From Pseudolabrys sp. (GTDB taxonomy: Bacteria; Pseudomonadota; Alphaproteobacteria; Rhizobiales; Xanthobacteraceae), in the NCBI GenBank assembly GCA_017849615.1, contig JAFIGS010000020.1, positions 1-44,161 on the forward strand: a stretch of 44,161 nt of DNA, written 5' to 3'. Position numbers and translations under genes: made by a program. Below, one piece after another: positions 8,159 to 17,680 of this stretch. The notes below the pieces were generated by a model. That model saw nothing but the letters and a program-made list of their open reading frames with translations. It was not told the DNA's origin and searched no databases. How positions within the stretch are numbered: the first letter of the stretch is position 1; each line of letters starts with the position of its first letter.

Positions 8159-9442
8159 TCACTGATAAATCGGAAACTTATCCAGCAGCACTTTCACCTT
8201 GCCGCGGACCTTTTCCTCGACCAGCGAGTCTTCGGTCACGCCCTTCTGCGCCAGCACGTCCAGCACCTCGACGATCATTTCGCCAACCTGCTTGAACTCG
8301 GCGGTGCCGAAGCCGCGCGTGGTGCCGGCCGGCGTGCCGAGACGGATGCCCGAGGTCACCATCGGCTTCTCGGGATCGAAAGGGATGCCGTTCTTGTTGC
8401 AGGTGATGTGGCCGCGGCCGAGCGCGGTCTCCGCGACCTTGCCGGTCTGGCGCTTGGGGCGCAGATCGACCAGCATCAGATGGTTATCGGTGCCGCCCGA
8501 CACAATATCGAGGCCGCCGGCCTTGAGCGTGTCGGCGAGCGCCCGCGAATTGGCGACGATGTTCTTGGCGTAGGTCTTGAACTCGGGCTGCAGCGCTTCG
8601 CCGAAGGCGACCGCCTTCGCGGCGATGACATGCATCAGCGGGCCGCCCTGCAGGCCGGGGAACACCGCCGAATTCATCTTCTTGGCGATGGCCTCGTCGT
8701 TGCACAGGATCATGCCGCCGCGCGGGCCGCGCAGCGACTTGTGCGTGGTCGTGGTGACGACATGGGCGTGCGGGATCGGCGACGGATGCTCGCCGCCGGC
8801 CACGAGACCGGCGAAGTGCGCCATATCCACCATGAGATAGGCGCCGACTTCATCGGCGATCTCGCGGAAACGCTTGAAGTCCCAGACGCGGCTATAGGCG
8901 GTGGCGCCGGCGAGAATGAGCTTCGGCTTGGTCTCGCGCGCGATCTTCGCCACCTCATCCATGTCGATGAGCTGGTCCTCGCGGCGCACGCCATAGGGCA
9001 CCGGCTTGAACCACTTGCCCGACATGTTGACGGGCGAGCCGTGGGTGAGATGGCCGCCGGCATTGAGGTCGAGGCCCATGAAGGTGTCGCCCGGCTGCAG
9101 CAGCGCGAGAAACACGGCCTGGTTCATCTGCGAGCCGGAGTTCGGCTGGACGTTGGCGAAATTGCAGCCGAACAGGTTCTTGGCGCGGTCGATCGCGAGT
9201 TGCTCGGCGATATCGACGAACTGACAACCGCCGTAGTAGCGGCGACCCGGGTAACCCTCGGCATATTTGTTGGTTAGCACCGAACCCTGCGCTTCCAGCA
9301 CGGCGCGGGAGACGATGTTCTCGGAAGCGATCAGTTCGATCTCGTCGCGCTGACGACCGAGCTCCTTGCCGATCACGTCGAAAATTTCGGGATCAACATC
9401 CTTGAGGGGGGCAGAAAAGAACGTCTGCGTCGTTGCCGACAT
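8159..9442 (-). CDS. glyA: Serine hydroxymethyltransferase
   Basis: A 427-residue PLP enzyme interconverting serine and glycine with tetrahydrofolate, the main source of one-carbon units. The PLP lysine is in '[14 protein letters not shown]' (about Lys235). Other blocks are '[10 protein letters not shown]' near 36-45, '[15 protein letters not shown]' near 58-72, and '[12 protein letters not shown]' near 206-217. The start at 9442 gives the typical alphaproteobacterial N-terminus MSATTQTFF; the frame is open for 46 more codons but that extension is unlike the family. It is the first gene of the glyA-nrdR-rib operon. No glycine riboswitch was seen in 9443-9594. Confidence 0.96.
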   Translation of the reverse strand: MSATTQTFFSAPLKDVDPEIFDVIGKELGRQRDEIELIASENIVSRAVLEAQGSVLTNKYAEGYPGRRYYGGCQFVDIAEQLAIDRAKNLFGCNFANVQPNSGSQMNQAVFLALLQPGDTFMGLDLNAGGHLTHGSPVNMSGKWFKPVPYGVRREDQLIDMDEVAKIARETKPKLILAGATAYSRVWDFKRFREIADEVGAYLMVDMAHFAGLVAGGEHPSPIPHAHVVTTTTHKSLRGPRGGMILCNDEAIAKKMNSAVFPGLQGGPLMHVIAAKAVAFGEALQPEFKTYAKNIVANSRALADTLKAGGLDIVSGGTDNHLMLVDLRPKRQTGKVAETALGRGHITCNKNGIPFDPEKPMVTSGIRLGTPAGTTRGFGTAEFKQVGEMIVEVLDVLAQKGVTEDSLVEEKVRGKVKVLLDKFPIYQ

Positions 9443-9594
9443 ACCTGTGGTCTCCGGGCGCCTGAAAGGAGAATCAGCGCCGTTTTCGTGGGGATTTCCG
9501 GGGGTCCGGTTCGCACCTGCGAATAGCATATCGGCCTCGACCCGCCAAGCGATGGCGCGGACCCGTGCCGGGAGCCGCAAGATGTAGGGAAATC

Positions 9595-9795
9595 TCAGGG
9601 AATCCGCCCCTCGCGGCGCTCGCGGGCAATGCGCGCCGTCAGCTTGGCGAGCGCCAGCTTTTTCAGATCGGACGTGGACGCGCCGGCCGGGCCAACCACC
9701 GTCACCTCGATCGCGGTCGCGGCATCGACGGCCGCCACGCGGGCACTGCCGCCAACGACCGTGATCTCGAAATAGACTTCGGATTTGTCCGCCAT
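9595..9795 (-). CDS. Small conserved protein upstream of glyA (possibly DUF6898)
   Basis: A 66-residue protein beginning [16 protein letters not shown]. It has two short beta-like segments (residues 6-22 and 27-36) and a basic C-terminal helix rich in Arg/Lys ('[13 protein letters not shown]'). It resembles small alphaproteobacterial proteins of unknown function encoded next to glyA, provisionally DUF6898 from memory. A much longer frame to 10140 is probably not real, because its N-terminal part overlaps the opposite-strand gene at 9872. Function unknown. Confidence 0.6.
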   Translation of the reverse strand: MADKSEVYFEITVVGGSARVAAVDAATAIEVTVVGPAGASTSDLKKLALAKLTARIARERREGRIP

Positions 9796-9871
9796 CGCAT
9801 GCGCATTATAACCGCCCATCGCCGGTGCAACACGGCCGCCGGCCGGTCGCCCGAACGCGCAGGAGCCTGCG

Positions 9872-10114
9872 ATGGCGCATGTGAACAAGGTCCTGCGATC
9901 GATCAACAACCAGGACGCCGACCGCTGCGTCGACATTTTTCGCAGGCCGGACGGAAGCGTCGGCTTCGAGGAATTCCGCCGCGATGCCGAGGACATGCGC
10001 GGCTGGTTTGCGATCGGCGGCCATGCCGGCCGTGTCTTCGCAAGCGAAGCCGATGCGCTGGCGGCGGCGCTGGCCGGCGTCGCCTGGCTCGGGCCGGTGA
10101 TCGGCAGGACCTGA
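9872..10114 (+). CDS. Hypothetical small protein
   Basis: An 80-residue protein, MAHVNKVLRSINNQDAD..., without signal peptide or membrane segment. It has mixed charge with 'DGSVGFEEFRRDAEDMRGWF' in the middle. The start is supported by AGGAG a few bases upstream. I recall similar short proteins in Bradyrhizobiaceae but no function. It lies divergent to the glyA-linked small gene and 71 bases upstream of another small unknown gene on the same strand. Confidence 0.6.
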   Translation: MAHVNKVLRSINNQDADRCVDIFRRPDGSVGFEEFRRDAEDMRGWFAIGGHAGRVFASEADALAAALAGVAWLGPVIGRT

Positions 10115-10185
10115 CGCGCGCTTGCGCGGCGCCGAAACAACGATTACGCCGCGTCGGCCGCCGCGTGGCGGCGCCGAGGACGACC

Positions 10186-10485
10186 ATGACCAACGCCCAG
10201 CTTCTCGCCATGGCGCGGGACAACCTCACCCGCTTCACCGCCGCGCCGGCCCCGGCCGAGGCCTTGCGCCACGCCATCGAGGGGCACGAGATGGTGTTCG
10301 CGCTTTACCCGGACGAGAGCCCGCGCGGCTTCGACACCTATCTAATCAAGGGCAAGCCGCTGGTGCCGGGCGCCTCCGACGAAGATCTCGCGCGCTTCAC
10401 GACCACGGCCGTGCCCTGCGCCGACCTGTCGGAAGCGCTGGCGCTGGAGCGCACCTTCGGCGACACCCGGCCTGGGAAGCATTGA
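10186..10485 (+). CDS. Hypothetical protein, 99 aa
   Basis: Begins MTNAQLLAMARDNLTRF and contains no Cys cluster, membrane segment or motif I recognise. The central part 'EMVFALYPDESPRGFDTYLIKG' looks like a compact alpha/beta fold. The ATG at 10186 follows GAGGACGACC, a usable ribosome-binding site. A longer frame to 9565 exists but overlaps the opposite-strand gene and lacks protein-like composition. Possibly cotranscribed with the 80-aa gene upstream. Confidence 0.6.
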   Translation: MTNAQLLAMARDNLTRFTAAPAPAEALRHAIEGHEMVFALYPDESPRGFDTYLIKGKPLVPGASDEDLARFTTTAVPCADLSEALALERTFGDTRPGKH

Positions 10486-10501
10486 GCGAGGGATAGCGCG
10501 C

Positions 10502-10792
10502 TCACGCGCCTTCGATGATGCGGATGTCGCGATCGACGGCGCCGGGTTTCAGATGCTTGAGGGCCGCCTGGTAGGCCGGGCTGTTATAGGCGGCAAGCGC
10601 GGCATCGACGCTGTCGAATTCCAGCACCACCGTGCGCTGTTTGGCGCCCTCGAGCGCGACCACGGGCTCGCCGCGCGCGAGGATCTTGCCGCCGGCGGCT
10701 TTCAACGCCGGCCCGGCGGCCTCGCCATAGGCGGCCAGCGCGGCCGGATCGGACACCGAGCGATACATCGCGACCCAGTAGGCTTTGGGCAT
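10502..10792 (-). CDS. DUF1330 domain-containing protein
   Basis: A 96-residue dimeric alpha/beta-barrel type protein. Family features are the N-terminal 'KAYWVAMYRSVSDPAALAAYG' beta-alpha unit, 'GGKILARGEP' and 'TVVLEFDSVDAALAAYNSPAYQ', all diagnostic of DUF1330. The biochemical role of DUF1330 is not established; the fold is shared with small monooxygenases and stress-response dimers. It stands alone, convergent with the 99-aa gene (16 bases between stops). Confidence 0.88.
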   Translation of the reverse strand: MPKAYWVAMYRSVSDPAALAAYGEAAGPALKAAGGKILARGEPVVALEGAKQRTVVLEFDSVDAALAAYNSPAYQAALKHLKPGAVDRDIRIIEGA

Positions 10793-10938
10793 GAGAACTC
10801 TCCGCTGTAATGAAGCATTGCCAGTATTCAGCGCGTGAACGAAGCGGGGCCATGGAATTTACGCGAAGTTATCAAGCGCGGCAAAAACGCTTCCGATAGG
10901 CTGCAACCGGTGGATTAACTTTCGGGGGATGCAACCCA

Positions 10939-11253
10939 ATGAAAATGGTGCCGTCAATCGCTGCCTTTCTCACCCTTGCGACTCTCTCCAGCCCCGCTGG
11001 CGCCGTTTGCAGCGCCGAAAGCGTCCGTCGCATCGTCGACGATTCAAAGTGGTGTTTCTCCAACGCCGATCAGGACGCACGTAACAATCTTCTTGCTGCC
11101 TGCATTCGCGACGCCGATATCGTGCGGAAAGGCTTTCGGGGCTGTCAGGGCGACAGCGGCCCGCGCGATAATTTTGATAGCTGTACCGCCGGCCAACAAA
11201 TTGACGCGGTACGAGCCGCACTCGCTGAAATCGGCAGCCCGTGTAACAACTAG
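10939..11253 (+). CDS. Secreted Cys-containing small protein
   Basis: A 104-residue precursor with an N-terminal signal peptide (MKMVPSIAAFLTLATL..., likely cleavage after SPAGA, residue 22). The mature part has six Cys, a number that suits three disulfide bonds in the periplasm. Its helix-rich sequence ('VRRIVDDSKWCFSNADQDARNN') resembles no family I can name. GGGGGA lies upstream of the ATG at 10939. Isolated transcription unit, with about 190 bases of non-coding DNA after it. Confidence 0.65.
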   Translation: MKMVPSIAAFLTLATLSSPAGAVCSAESVRRIVDDSKWCFSNADQDARNNLLAACIRDADIVRKGFRGCQGDSGPRDNFDSCTAGQQIDAVRAALAEIGSPCNN

Positions 11254-11358
11254 CACGGCCCGAGTATCGACGCCGAGTTGTTCAAGACGCTGAAAAACAG
11301 GCGCGAAAGCCTTCGGTTTCGTCGGTATCCGTCCGCCAGGATCACGCAACCGACAGAA

Positions 11359-11389
11359 CCCCGGCCAGGGGAGGTTTTCCCGGCCGGGG
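11359..11389. terminator. GC-rich inverted repeat between two convergent genes
   Basis: CCCCGGCC (11359-11366) and GGCCGGGG (11382-11389) form a strong stem with a 15-base loop. There is no clear T-tract on either side. It lies between the secreted small protein (plus) and ldtR (minus), so a bidirectional terminator role is plausible but unproven. The rest of 11254-11445 shows nothing else. Confidence 0.4.
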
Positions 11390-11445
11390 CAAGTCGTCAC
11401 GCCAGAAGAGGGCAAAGACTTGAAGGCTTCAGTAAAGTCCGAAGC

Positions 11446-11958
11446 TTACAGGCGATAGAGGATCTGGTCGGTCCAGAAGCGCTCGAGACGGTGCAGCGAC
11501 TTGTTCAGCGTCGCGAACTCGTCGGCATTGATGCCGCCGACCTGCTCCACCGTGCGCACGTGCTTCTGGTAAAGCGTCTCGACGATGTCGCGCACTTCCT
11601 GGCCCTTCGCGGTCAGCTTGATACGGACCGAGCGGCGATCGACGCGCGAGCGCTGATGATCGAGAAATTCCATCTCCACGAGCTTCTTGAGATTGTAGGA
11701 GACGTTGGAGCCGAGATAGTAGCCGCGCGTACGCAGCTCGCCGGCGGTCAATTCCTTGTCGCCGATATTGTACAGCAGCAGCGCCTGCACCGAGTTGATG
11801 TCGGAGCGACCGCGGCGGTCGAATTCGTCCTTGATGACGTCGAGCAGGCGGCGATGCAGCCGCTCAACCAAGGTCAGAGCCTCCTGATAGAGAGGACGGA
11901 TGGTGTCGAACCGCACTTCGCGTTCAGCGGGTTCGAGCGTCTTGGCAACGGCTTTCAT
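11446..11958 (-). CDS. ldtR: MarR-family regulator LdtR
   Basis: A 170-residue winged-helix regulator. The DNA-binding part spans about residues 50-105: 'INSVQALLLYNIGDKELTAGELRTRG', then the recognition helix 'NVSYNLKKLVEMEFL' and the wing 'RSRVDRRSVRIKLT'. This pattern matches the alphaproteobacterial LdtR group, known in Sinorhizobium and Liberibacter to act on an L,D-transpeptidase gene and osmotic stress tolerance. No L,D-transpeptidase is next to it here. The ATG at 11958 gives the normal MKAVAKTL start; the longer frame to 12045 is unlike the family. Confidence 0.85.
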   Translation of the reverse strand: MKAVAKTLEPAEREVRFDTIRPLYQEALTLVERLHRRLLDVIKDEFDRRGRSDINSVQALLLYNIGDKELTAGELRTRGYYLGSNVSYNLKKLVEMEFLDHQRSRVDRRSVRIKLTAKGQEVRDIVETLYQKHVRTVEQVGGINADEFATLNKSLHRLERFWTDQILYRL

Positions 11959-12189
11959 GTCTAACGCCCCTTTGTTTTTGTACGCTGGCCATTTTTTCGG
12001 CCAAGGTGACGAGGCCCTGTTTTCCTCGTCCCTACTGTGCGTCAACTTATGGGGGGCCTTCTAAAATCGACTTAAATAACAGCATAAACATTAGGTTTAT
12101 TTGCGACGGTGAATCCTTGGTTCACGAATTCAATTGCAATCGCCGCGGCAAGAAGTCGTTCACCCTCTCCGCTCGGCCGTCGTTCCGGC

Positions 12190-12284
12190 ACGTCACGCCG
12201 TGCCCGGAGCCGGAATCCAGACACAAATGCAGCGGTTCGGTCTGGATTCCGGGTTCGCAAGCTGCGCTTGCGCCCCGGAATGAC
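12190..12284. repeat. GTCATTCCGGG-type palindromic repeat (degenerate left end)
   Basis: The left end has diverged to CGTCACGCCGTGCCCGGAGC. The inner pair CCGGAATCCAGAC/GTCTGGATTCCGGG and the right end GCGCCCCGGAATGAC are intact. It ends three bases before the stop codon of the 3-hydroxyisobutyrate dehydrogenase gene, a terminator-like position. The flanking 12046-12189 is AT-richer upstream DNA of ldtR with no further feature seen. Confidence 0.82.
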
Positions 12285-12286
12285 AA

Positions 12287-13171
12287 TCAACCGCGGATGA
12301 AGCGCACGATGCCAGAAAAATCGCGCCCGCCCTCGCCGCTGTCGGCATAGGCTGAATAGAGCCTTTCCGCCTCGGCGCCCATCTGCGCATTGGCGCCGGC
12401 CGCGCGTGCGGCCTCCTGCGCGAGCCGCAGATCCTTGAGCATCATCGCTACGGTAAATCCCGGTTCATAATTGCGGTTGGCCGGCGACGTTGGAACCGGT
12501 CCCGGAACGGGACAGTATGTGGTCAGCGACCAGCACTGCCCCGACGATTTCGACGAAATGTCGAACAGCTTCTGGTGATCGAGGCCGAGCTTTTCGGCCA
12601 TGACGAAAGCTTCCGACACCGCGATCATGGAAATGCCGAGGATCATGTTGTTGCAGATCTTGGCGGCCTGGCCGGTCCCTGCCCCGCCGGCATGCACGAT
12701 GGTCTTGCCCATTTTCTGCAGGATGGACTCGGCGCGCTGAAACGCCTGCGCGGTGCCGCCGACCATGAAGGTGAGCGTGCCGCCGGCAGCGCCGCCGACG
12801 CCGCCGGACACCGGCGCATCGACCATGAACAGGCCCTTCTTCTCCGCTTCGGCCGCAACCGCGCGCGCGCTCTCGACATCGATGGTCGAGCAGTCGATGA
12901 GCAGCGTGCCGGGGTTGGCGGCACTGACGATGCCGTTCGGCCCGAGATAGACCTCGCGCACATGCTGCCCGGCCGGCAGCATGGTGATGACGGCGTCGGC
13001 GCGCGCGGCGGCGACATGCGCGAACTCGACGGGAGCGCCGCCCGCGTCTTTCAGTTTCGCCACCGAGGCCGGGTTGACATCGACGCCCTCGACCTGATGG
13101 CCCGCCTTGATGAGATTGATCGCCATCGGCAGGCCCATATTGCCCAGACCGATGAATGCAATGCGCGCCAT
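12287..13171 (-). CDS. mmsB: 3-hydroxyisobutyrate dehydrogenase
   Basis: A 294-residue NAD-dependent beta-hydroxyacid dehydrogenase converting 3-hydroxyisobutyrate to methylmalonate semialdehyde in valine breakdown. The Rossmann motif is 'FIGLGNMGLPMAINL' at residues 6-20. The substrate loop 'DAPVSGGVGGAAGGTL' lies at 118-133, and the catalytic Lys171 is in 'GTGQAAKICNNMI'. The C-terminus 'DFSGIVRFIRG' matches the family. It is on the same strand as, and downstream of, the isobutyryl-CoA dehydrogenase and hydrolase genes, which supports this substrate over tartronate semialdehyde. Confidence 0.93.
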   Translation of the reverse strand: MARIAFIGLGNMGLPMAINLIKAGHQVEGVDVNPASVAKLKDAGGAPVEFAHVAAARADAVITMLPAGQHVREVYLGPNGIVSAANPGTLLIDCSTIDVESARAVAAEAEKKGLFMVDAPVSGGVGGAAGGTLTFMVGGTAQAFQRAESILQKMGKTIVHAGGAGTGQAAKICNNMILGISMIAVSEAFVMAEKLGLDHQKLFDISSKSSGQCWSLTTYCPVPGPVPTSPANRNYEPGFTVAMMLKDLRLAQEAARAAGANAQMGAEAERLYSAYADSGEGGRDFSGIVRFIRG

Positions 13172-13221
13172 GCCGCTTCTCCCTCGTTTTTATTGTCGCC
13201 CGGTGCGGACTCTAACGCGGC

Positions 13222-13626
13222 TCACACCGGCTGCTCACGCGCCGCCTTCAGCGCCAGATAAAGATAGACGGCCAGCATGGCGCCTTCAAACAGGATGGTA
13301 ATGAAGCCGCGGCCGAACACCTGTGGAAAGAATAGCTGCACCGCGACCATCGAGGCCACGGCGGTGAGCCAGATCACGGCGCCCCAGGCGGCCGCGAGCC
13401 ACAGGCCGACCGCGGCGACGAGATCGATCACGGCGAAGAAGACCGTGGCGGTCTGCCATGCGATCGAATGGCTGGCGTAAAGGTCTTCCTCGCCGGCGCC
13501 GACGCCGCAGATATTGGCCCAGTGGTAGAGCCCCTTGAGCATCGACAGGCCGGCCATGATGCGCAGGAACAGCACCAGGCGATGCGTCCAGCGGCCGACG
13601 CCCGGCTCGCCCTCGGGCTCGTGCAC
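13222..13626 (-). CDS. Small membrane protein (DUF6163-like)
   Basis: About 134 residues with four predicted membrane segments (roughly 'LVLFLRIMAGLSML', 'TATVFFAVIDLVAAVGLWLAAAW', 'AVIWLTAVASMVAVQLFF', 'ILFEGAMLAVYLYLAL'). The loop 'GLYHWANICGVG' resembles a rhizobial membrane family I know as DUF6163; its function is not established. Only two usable starts exist: GTG at 13626, and ATG at 13767, which would overlap the hydrolase gene by 91 bases. Homologues tend to have about 30 residues before the first helix, which fits neither perfectly. It lies between two valine-degradation genes but need not share their role. Confidence 0.65.
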   Translation of the reverse strand: MHEPEGEPGVGRWTHRLVLFLRIMAGLSMLKGLYHWANICGVGAGEEDLYASHSIAWQTATVFFAVIDLVAAVGLWLAAAWGAVIWLTAVASMVAVQLFFPQVFGRGFITILFEGAMLAVYLYLALKAAREQPV

Positions 13627-13676
13627 CGGCTCGAGATCGCGCAGATCGGCATAAGGATCGGCCGCGCCTGCTCCGC

Positions 13677-14738
13677 CTAGGGCAGGATCAGTTCGCCGCC
13701 ATCCAAGGAAGCGAAGTAGGCCTCGATTGCCGCGGTCGTCACTTCGCTCAAAGTCCGGGGATTCCATGTCGGCCTGTTGTCCTTGTCGACGATGACGGCG
13801 CGGACGCCTTCGTAGAAATCATGAGCCTCGACGATCCGCGACACGATGCGCATCTCGGCCCACATGCAGGTTTCGAAATCGTGGATAGCGCCGAAGCGTA
13901 CCTGCGCCAGCGCCAGCTTGAGGGACGTCGGCGACTTTGTACGGATGGTCGCCGCCGTCTTGCCCGCCCATTCGGAATCGACGCTGTTTGTGGCCGCTTC
14001 ATGATCGAGCCGCTCGAGGATCACCGTGACGTCGTTGCCGGCGAAAATGTGATCGATCAGGTGTCGGCGCTTGCAGATCGGCCCCTCCCCGCCCGGCTCG
14101 GCGAAGGCGGCGAGCACGGCATCGACCGACACCGTGCCGGCAAGGCCGTCGAGGAGATCGGGAAATCGCGCCGAGGGAATGCGGTGCGTGGCGAGCCCGG
14201 CATAGAGCGCGTCGGCGATGCCGAAGCGCTCGCCGGTGAGCGCGCAATAGGCGCCGAGTTCGCCGGGCATGCGCGGCAGGAACCAGGTCGCGCCGACATC
14301 GGGAAAGAAGCCGATCGAGACTTCCGGCATCGCGAAGGAGTATTTGTCGCCGGCGACGCGGTGCGAGCCGTGCACGGAGACGCCGACGCCGCCGCCCATG
14401 ACGATGCCGTCGATGAGCGCCACATAGGGCTTGCGATAATTCTTGATGGCAATGTTGAGCGGATATTCGTCGCGCCAGAACTGGAGCTGCTCGTCGAAAC
14501 GCTTGGCGATGCCGAGATCGTAGAGATGGCGAATGTCGCCGCCGGCCGAGAACGCCTTCTCCCCAGCGCCCATGATGACGACACGGGTGACCGCCGCATC
14601 GTCGGCCCAGTCGTCGAGCTGCGCGCGCATGGCATTGACCATGCCGTGCGACACGGCGTTCAGCGCCTTCGGCCGGTTCAGCGTGATGAGACCGGCCGCG
14701 CCGCGACGCTCGAACAGGATTTCCGGGGCGTCGTTCAT
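13677..14738 (-). CDS. 3-hydroxyisobutyryl-CoA hydrolase
   Basis: A 353-residue crotonase-fold enzyme that hydrolyses 3-hydroxyisobutyryl-CoA to free 3-hydroxyisobutyrate, pulling toxic methacrylyl-CoA out of the valine pathway. It is longer than ordinary enoyl-CoA hydratases (about 260 aa), and the extra C-terminal region is typical of HIBYL-CoA hydrolases. The oxyanion-hole segments are 'FSAGGDIRHLYDLG' near 63-76 and 'GIVMGGGVGVSVHG' near 111-124. The catalytic Glu lies in 'AMPEVSIGFFPDVGATWFL'. It starts 7 bases after the acyl-CoA dehydrogenase stop, so the two are cotranscribed. Confidence 0.9.
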   Translation of the reverse strand: MNDAPEILFERRGAAGLITLNRPKALNAVSHGMVNAMRAQLDDWADDAAVTRVVIMGAGEKAFSAGGDIRHLYDLGIAKRFDEQLQFWRDEYPLNIAIKNYRKPYVALIDGIVMGGGVGVSVHGSHRVAGDKYSFAMPEVSIGFFPDVGATWFLPRMPGELGAYCALTGERFGIADALYAGLATHRIPSARFPDLLDGLAGTVSVDAVLAAFAEPGGEGPICKRRHLIDHIFAGNDVTVILERLDHEAATNSVDSEWAGKTAATIRTKSPTSLKLALAQVRFGAIHDFETCMWAEMRIVSRIVEAHDFYEGVRAVIVDKDNRPTWNPRTLSEVTTAAIEAYFASLDGGELILP

Positions 14739-14745
14739 AGACCAA

Positions 14746-15885
14746 TCAATTCCCCAACATGCTGCGCGACACGATCACGCGCATGACTTCGTTGGTGCCT
14801 TCGAGAATCTGGTGCACGCGCACATCGCGCAGCACGCGTTCGATCGGATGATCGTTGAGATAGCCGTAGCCGCCGAACATCTGCAGGCAGCCATTGACCA
14901 CCTCGAAGCCGGTGTCGGTGGCAAGGCGCTTGGCCTTGGCGGCAAGCTGCGTCGCCGCCGGCTCCTTGTCGCCCACCGCGACGGCGGCGCGGTGCAAGAG
15001 AAGGCGCGCGGCCTCGATCCCGGTGGCGTAATCGGCAATGCGGAATTGCAGCGCCTGAAAGTCGGCGAGCCGGGTGCCGAACTGCTTGCGCTCCTTCATG
15101 TATTCGATGGTGCGGTCGAGGCAGAACTGCGCGCCGCCGATCGAGCAGGCGCCGATATTGAGCCGGCCGCCGTCGAGCCCGGCCATGGCGATGCGGAAGC
15201 CCTCGCCTTCCTTGCCGATCAGGTTCGATACCGGCACGCGGCAGTTCTCGAACATGACCATCGCGGTCGGCTGCGACTTCCAGCCGAGCTTTTTCTCCTG
15301 CGCGCCGAACGACAGGCCGGGCGTGTCCTTCGCCACGGCGATGCAGGAAATGCCGCGCGGCCCCCCTTCGCCGGTGCGCGCCATCACCAGATAGACGTCC
15401 GACTTGCCGCCGCCCGAAATGAAGGCCTTGGCGCCGTCCAGCACATAATGGTCGCCGTCGCGCCGCGCCCTGGTGGTGAGGCTCGCCGCGTCCGAGCCCG
15501 CGCCCGGCTCGGTCAGGCAGTAGCTGGCAAAATGCTCCATCGAACACAGCTTCGGCAGGAAGCGCTGCCGCGCGTCCTCGCTGCCATAGGTGTCGATCAT
15601 CCAGGCGACCATGTTGTGGATGGAGATATAGGCGGCGGTCGAGGTGCAGCCCTGCGCCAGTTCCTCGAAGATCAGCGCCGCGTCGAGCCGCGTCAGGCCG
15701 GAGCCGCCGACGTCGTCGCGCACATAGATGCCGCCAAACCCGAGCGTCGCCGCCTCGCGCAAGGTCTCGACCGGGAAGACCGAACCGGCGTCCCAGTCGC
15801 GCGCATGAGGCATCATGGCGTCGCGGGCAAACTGCCGCGCGGTGGCCTGAAAGGCCTGCTGTTCTTCGGTGAGCGAAAAATCCAT
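14746..15885 (-). CDS. Isobutyryl-CoA dehydrogenase (acyl-CoA dehydrogenase family)
   Basis: A 379-residue FAD enzyme oxidising a short branched acyl-CoA to its enoyl-CoA. Family blocks are 'YCLTEPGAGSDAASL' near 121-135, 'KAFISGGGKSDVYLVMART' near 153-171, 'ERKQFGTRLADFQALQF' and 'QMFGGYGYLNDHPIERVLRDVRVHQI'. The C-terminal 'LEGTNEVMR' is the segment that carries the catalytic Glu in many members. Substrate is assigned from overall resemblance to ACAD8-type enzymes and from the adjacent HIBYL-CoA hydrolase and dehydrogenase. It appears to open this operon. Confidence 0.88.
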   Translation of the reverse strand: MDFSLTEEQQAFQATARQFARDAMMPHARDWDAGSVFPVETLREAATLGFGGIYVRDDVGGSGLTRLDAALIFEELAQGCTSTAAYISIHNMVAWMIDTYGSEDARQRFLPKLCSMEHFASYCLTEPGAGSDAASLTTRARRDGDHYVLDGAKAFISGGGKSDVYLVMARTGEGGPRGISCIAVAKDTPGLSFGAQEKKLGWKSQPTAMVMFENCRVPVSNLIGKEGEGFRIAMAGLDGGRLNIGACSIGGAQFCLDRTIEYMKERKQFGTRLADFQALQFRIADYATGIEAARLLLHRAAVAVGDKEPAATQLAAKAKRLATDTGFEVVNGCLQMFGGYGYLNDHPIERVLRDVRVHQILEGTNEVMRVIVSRSMLGN

Positions 15886-15958
15886 CGGCCCGGTCGCCTC
15901 CCTGCCGCTTTGCTAGCAGGACGCAAGGCGGCGACCAAGGCCCCCGTTTTGCACAGGA

Positions 15959-16279
15959 TCAGGCGGGCGACGCCACCTTCATCAGGACGAGCCCGAAGAC
16001 GATCAGCCCCGCGGCGACCACGCGCATGGTGCCGAGATCCTCGCCGAAGTAGACGACGCCGGCAATGAAGGCGCCGACCGCGCCGATACCGGTCCACATC
16101 ACATAGGCGGTGCCGACCGGGAGGCTGCGCATCGCCAGCGCGAGCAGCACAACGCTGGCAATCATGCCGACCACGGCGATGACCGACGGTACCGGACGGG
16201 TGAAGCCATCCGACGCCTTCAGCGCCAATGCCCAGACGATTTCGAGAAGACCTGCAGCGACGAGAATAATCCAGACCAT
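15959..16279 (-). CDS. sugE: SMR-family guanidinium exporter SugE/Gdx
   Basis: A 106-residue four-helix small multidrug resistance protein. The conserved membrane Glu is in 'AAGLLEIVWALALK' (helix 1). The helix-3 block 'LPVGTAYVMWTGIGAVGAFIAG' is diagnostic of the SugE/Gdx branch, which exports guanidinium with proton antiport, rather than EmrE. The ATG at 16279 follows GAGGG and gives the usual M-x-WII start; a GTG at 16291 is in frame upstream. The 5' region contains hairpins discussed under the leader entry. Confidence 0.88.
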   Translation of the reverse strand: MVWIILVAAGLLEIVWALALKASDGFTRPVPSVIAVVGMIASVVLLALAMRSLPVGTAYVMWTGIGAVGAFIAGVVYFGEDLGTMRVVAAGLIVFGLVLMKVASPA

Positions 16280-16291
16280 GACGGCCCTCAC

Positions 16292-17549
<1,258 letters not shown>

Positions 17550-17553
17550 CTCT

Positions 17554-17661
17554 GTCATTCCGGGGCGCGGGCGCTTTAGCCCGCGAGCCCGGAATCCATA
17601 ACCCCAGCGCTGCGGCGTATGGATTCCGGGCCCGGCTCCTGCGTAGCCGTCCCGGAATGAC
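17554..17661. repeat. GTCATTCCGGG nested palindromic repeat (hemB/doxX convergent gap)
   Basis: A complete copy: GTCATTCCGGGGCG and CCCGGAATGAC outside, CCCGGAATCCATA and TATGGATTCCGGG inside, with a GCGGGC...GCCCGC palindrome on the left arm. It begins 4 bases after the hemB stop and ends 19 bases before the stop of the convergent doxX gene. It could act as a bidirectional transcript end. Confidence 0.92.
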
Positions 17662-17680
17662 AGTATCGGTACATCGTGCC

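Noticed and set aside
9443-9594. Glycine riboswitch upstream of glyA
   Set aside because: No tandem aptamer-like conserved segments were seen, and the gap is short and partly unstructured.
9565-10485. A 306-aa plus-strand frame
   Set aside because: Only its last 99 codons look like a protein. The first two thirds are Arg/Gly/Ala-rich antisense to the small glyA-linked gene and overlap the 80-aa gene in another frame.
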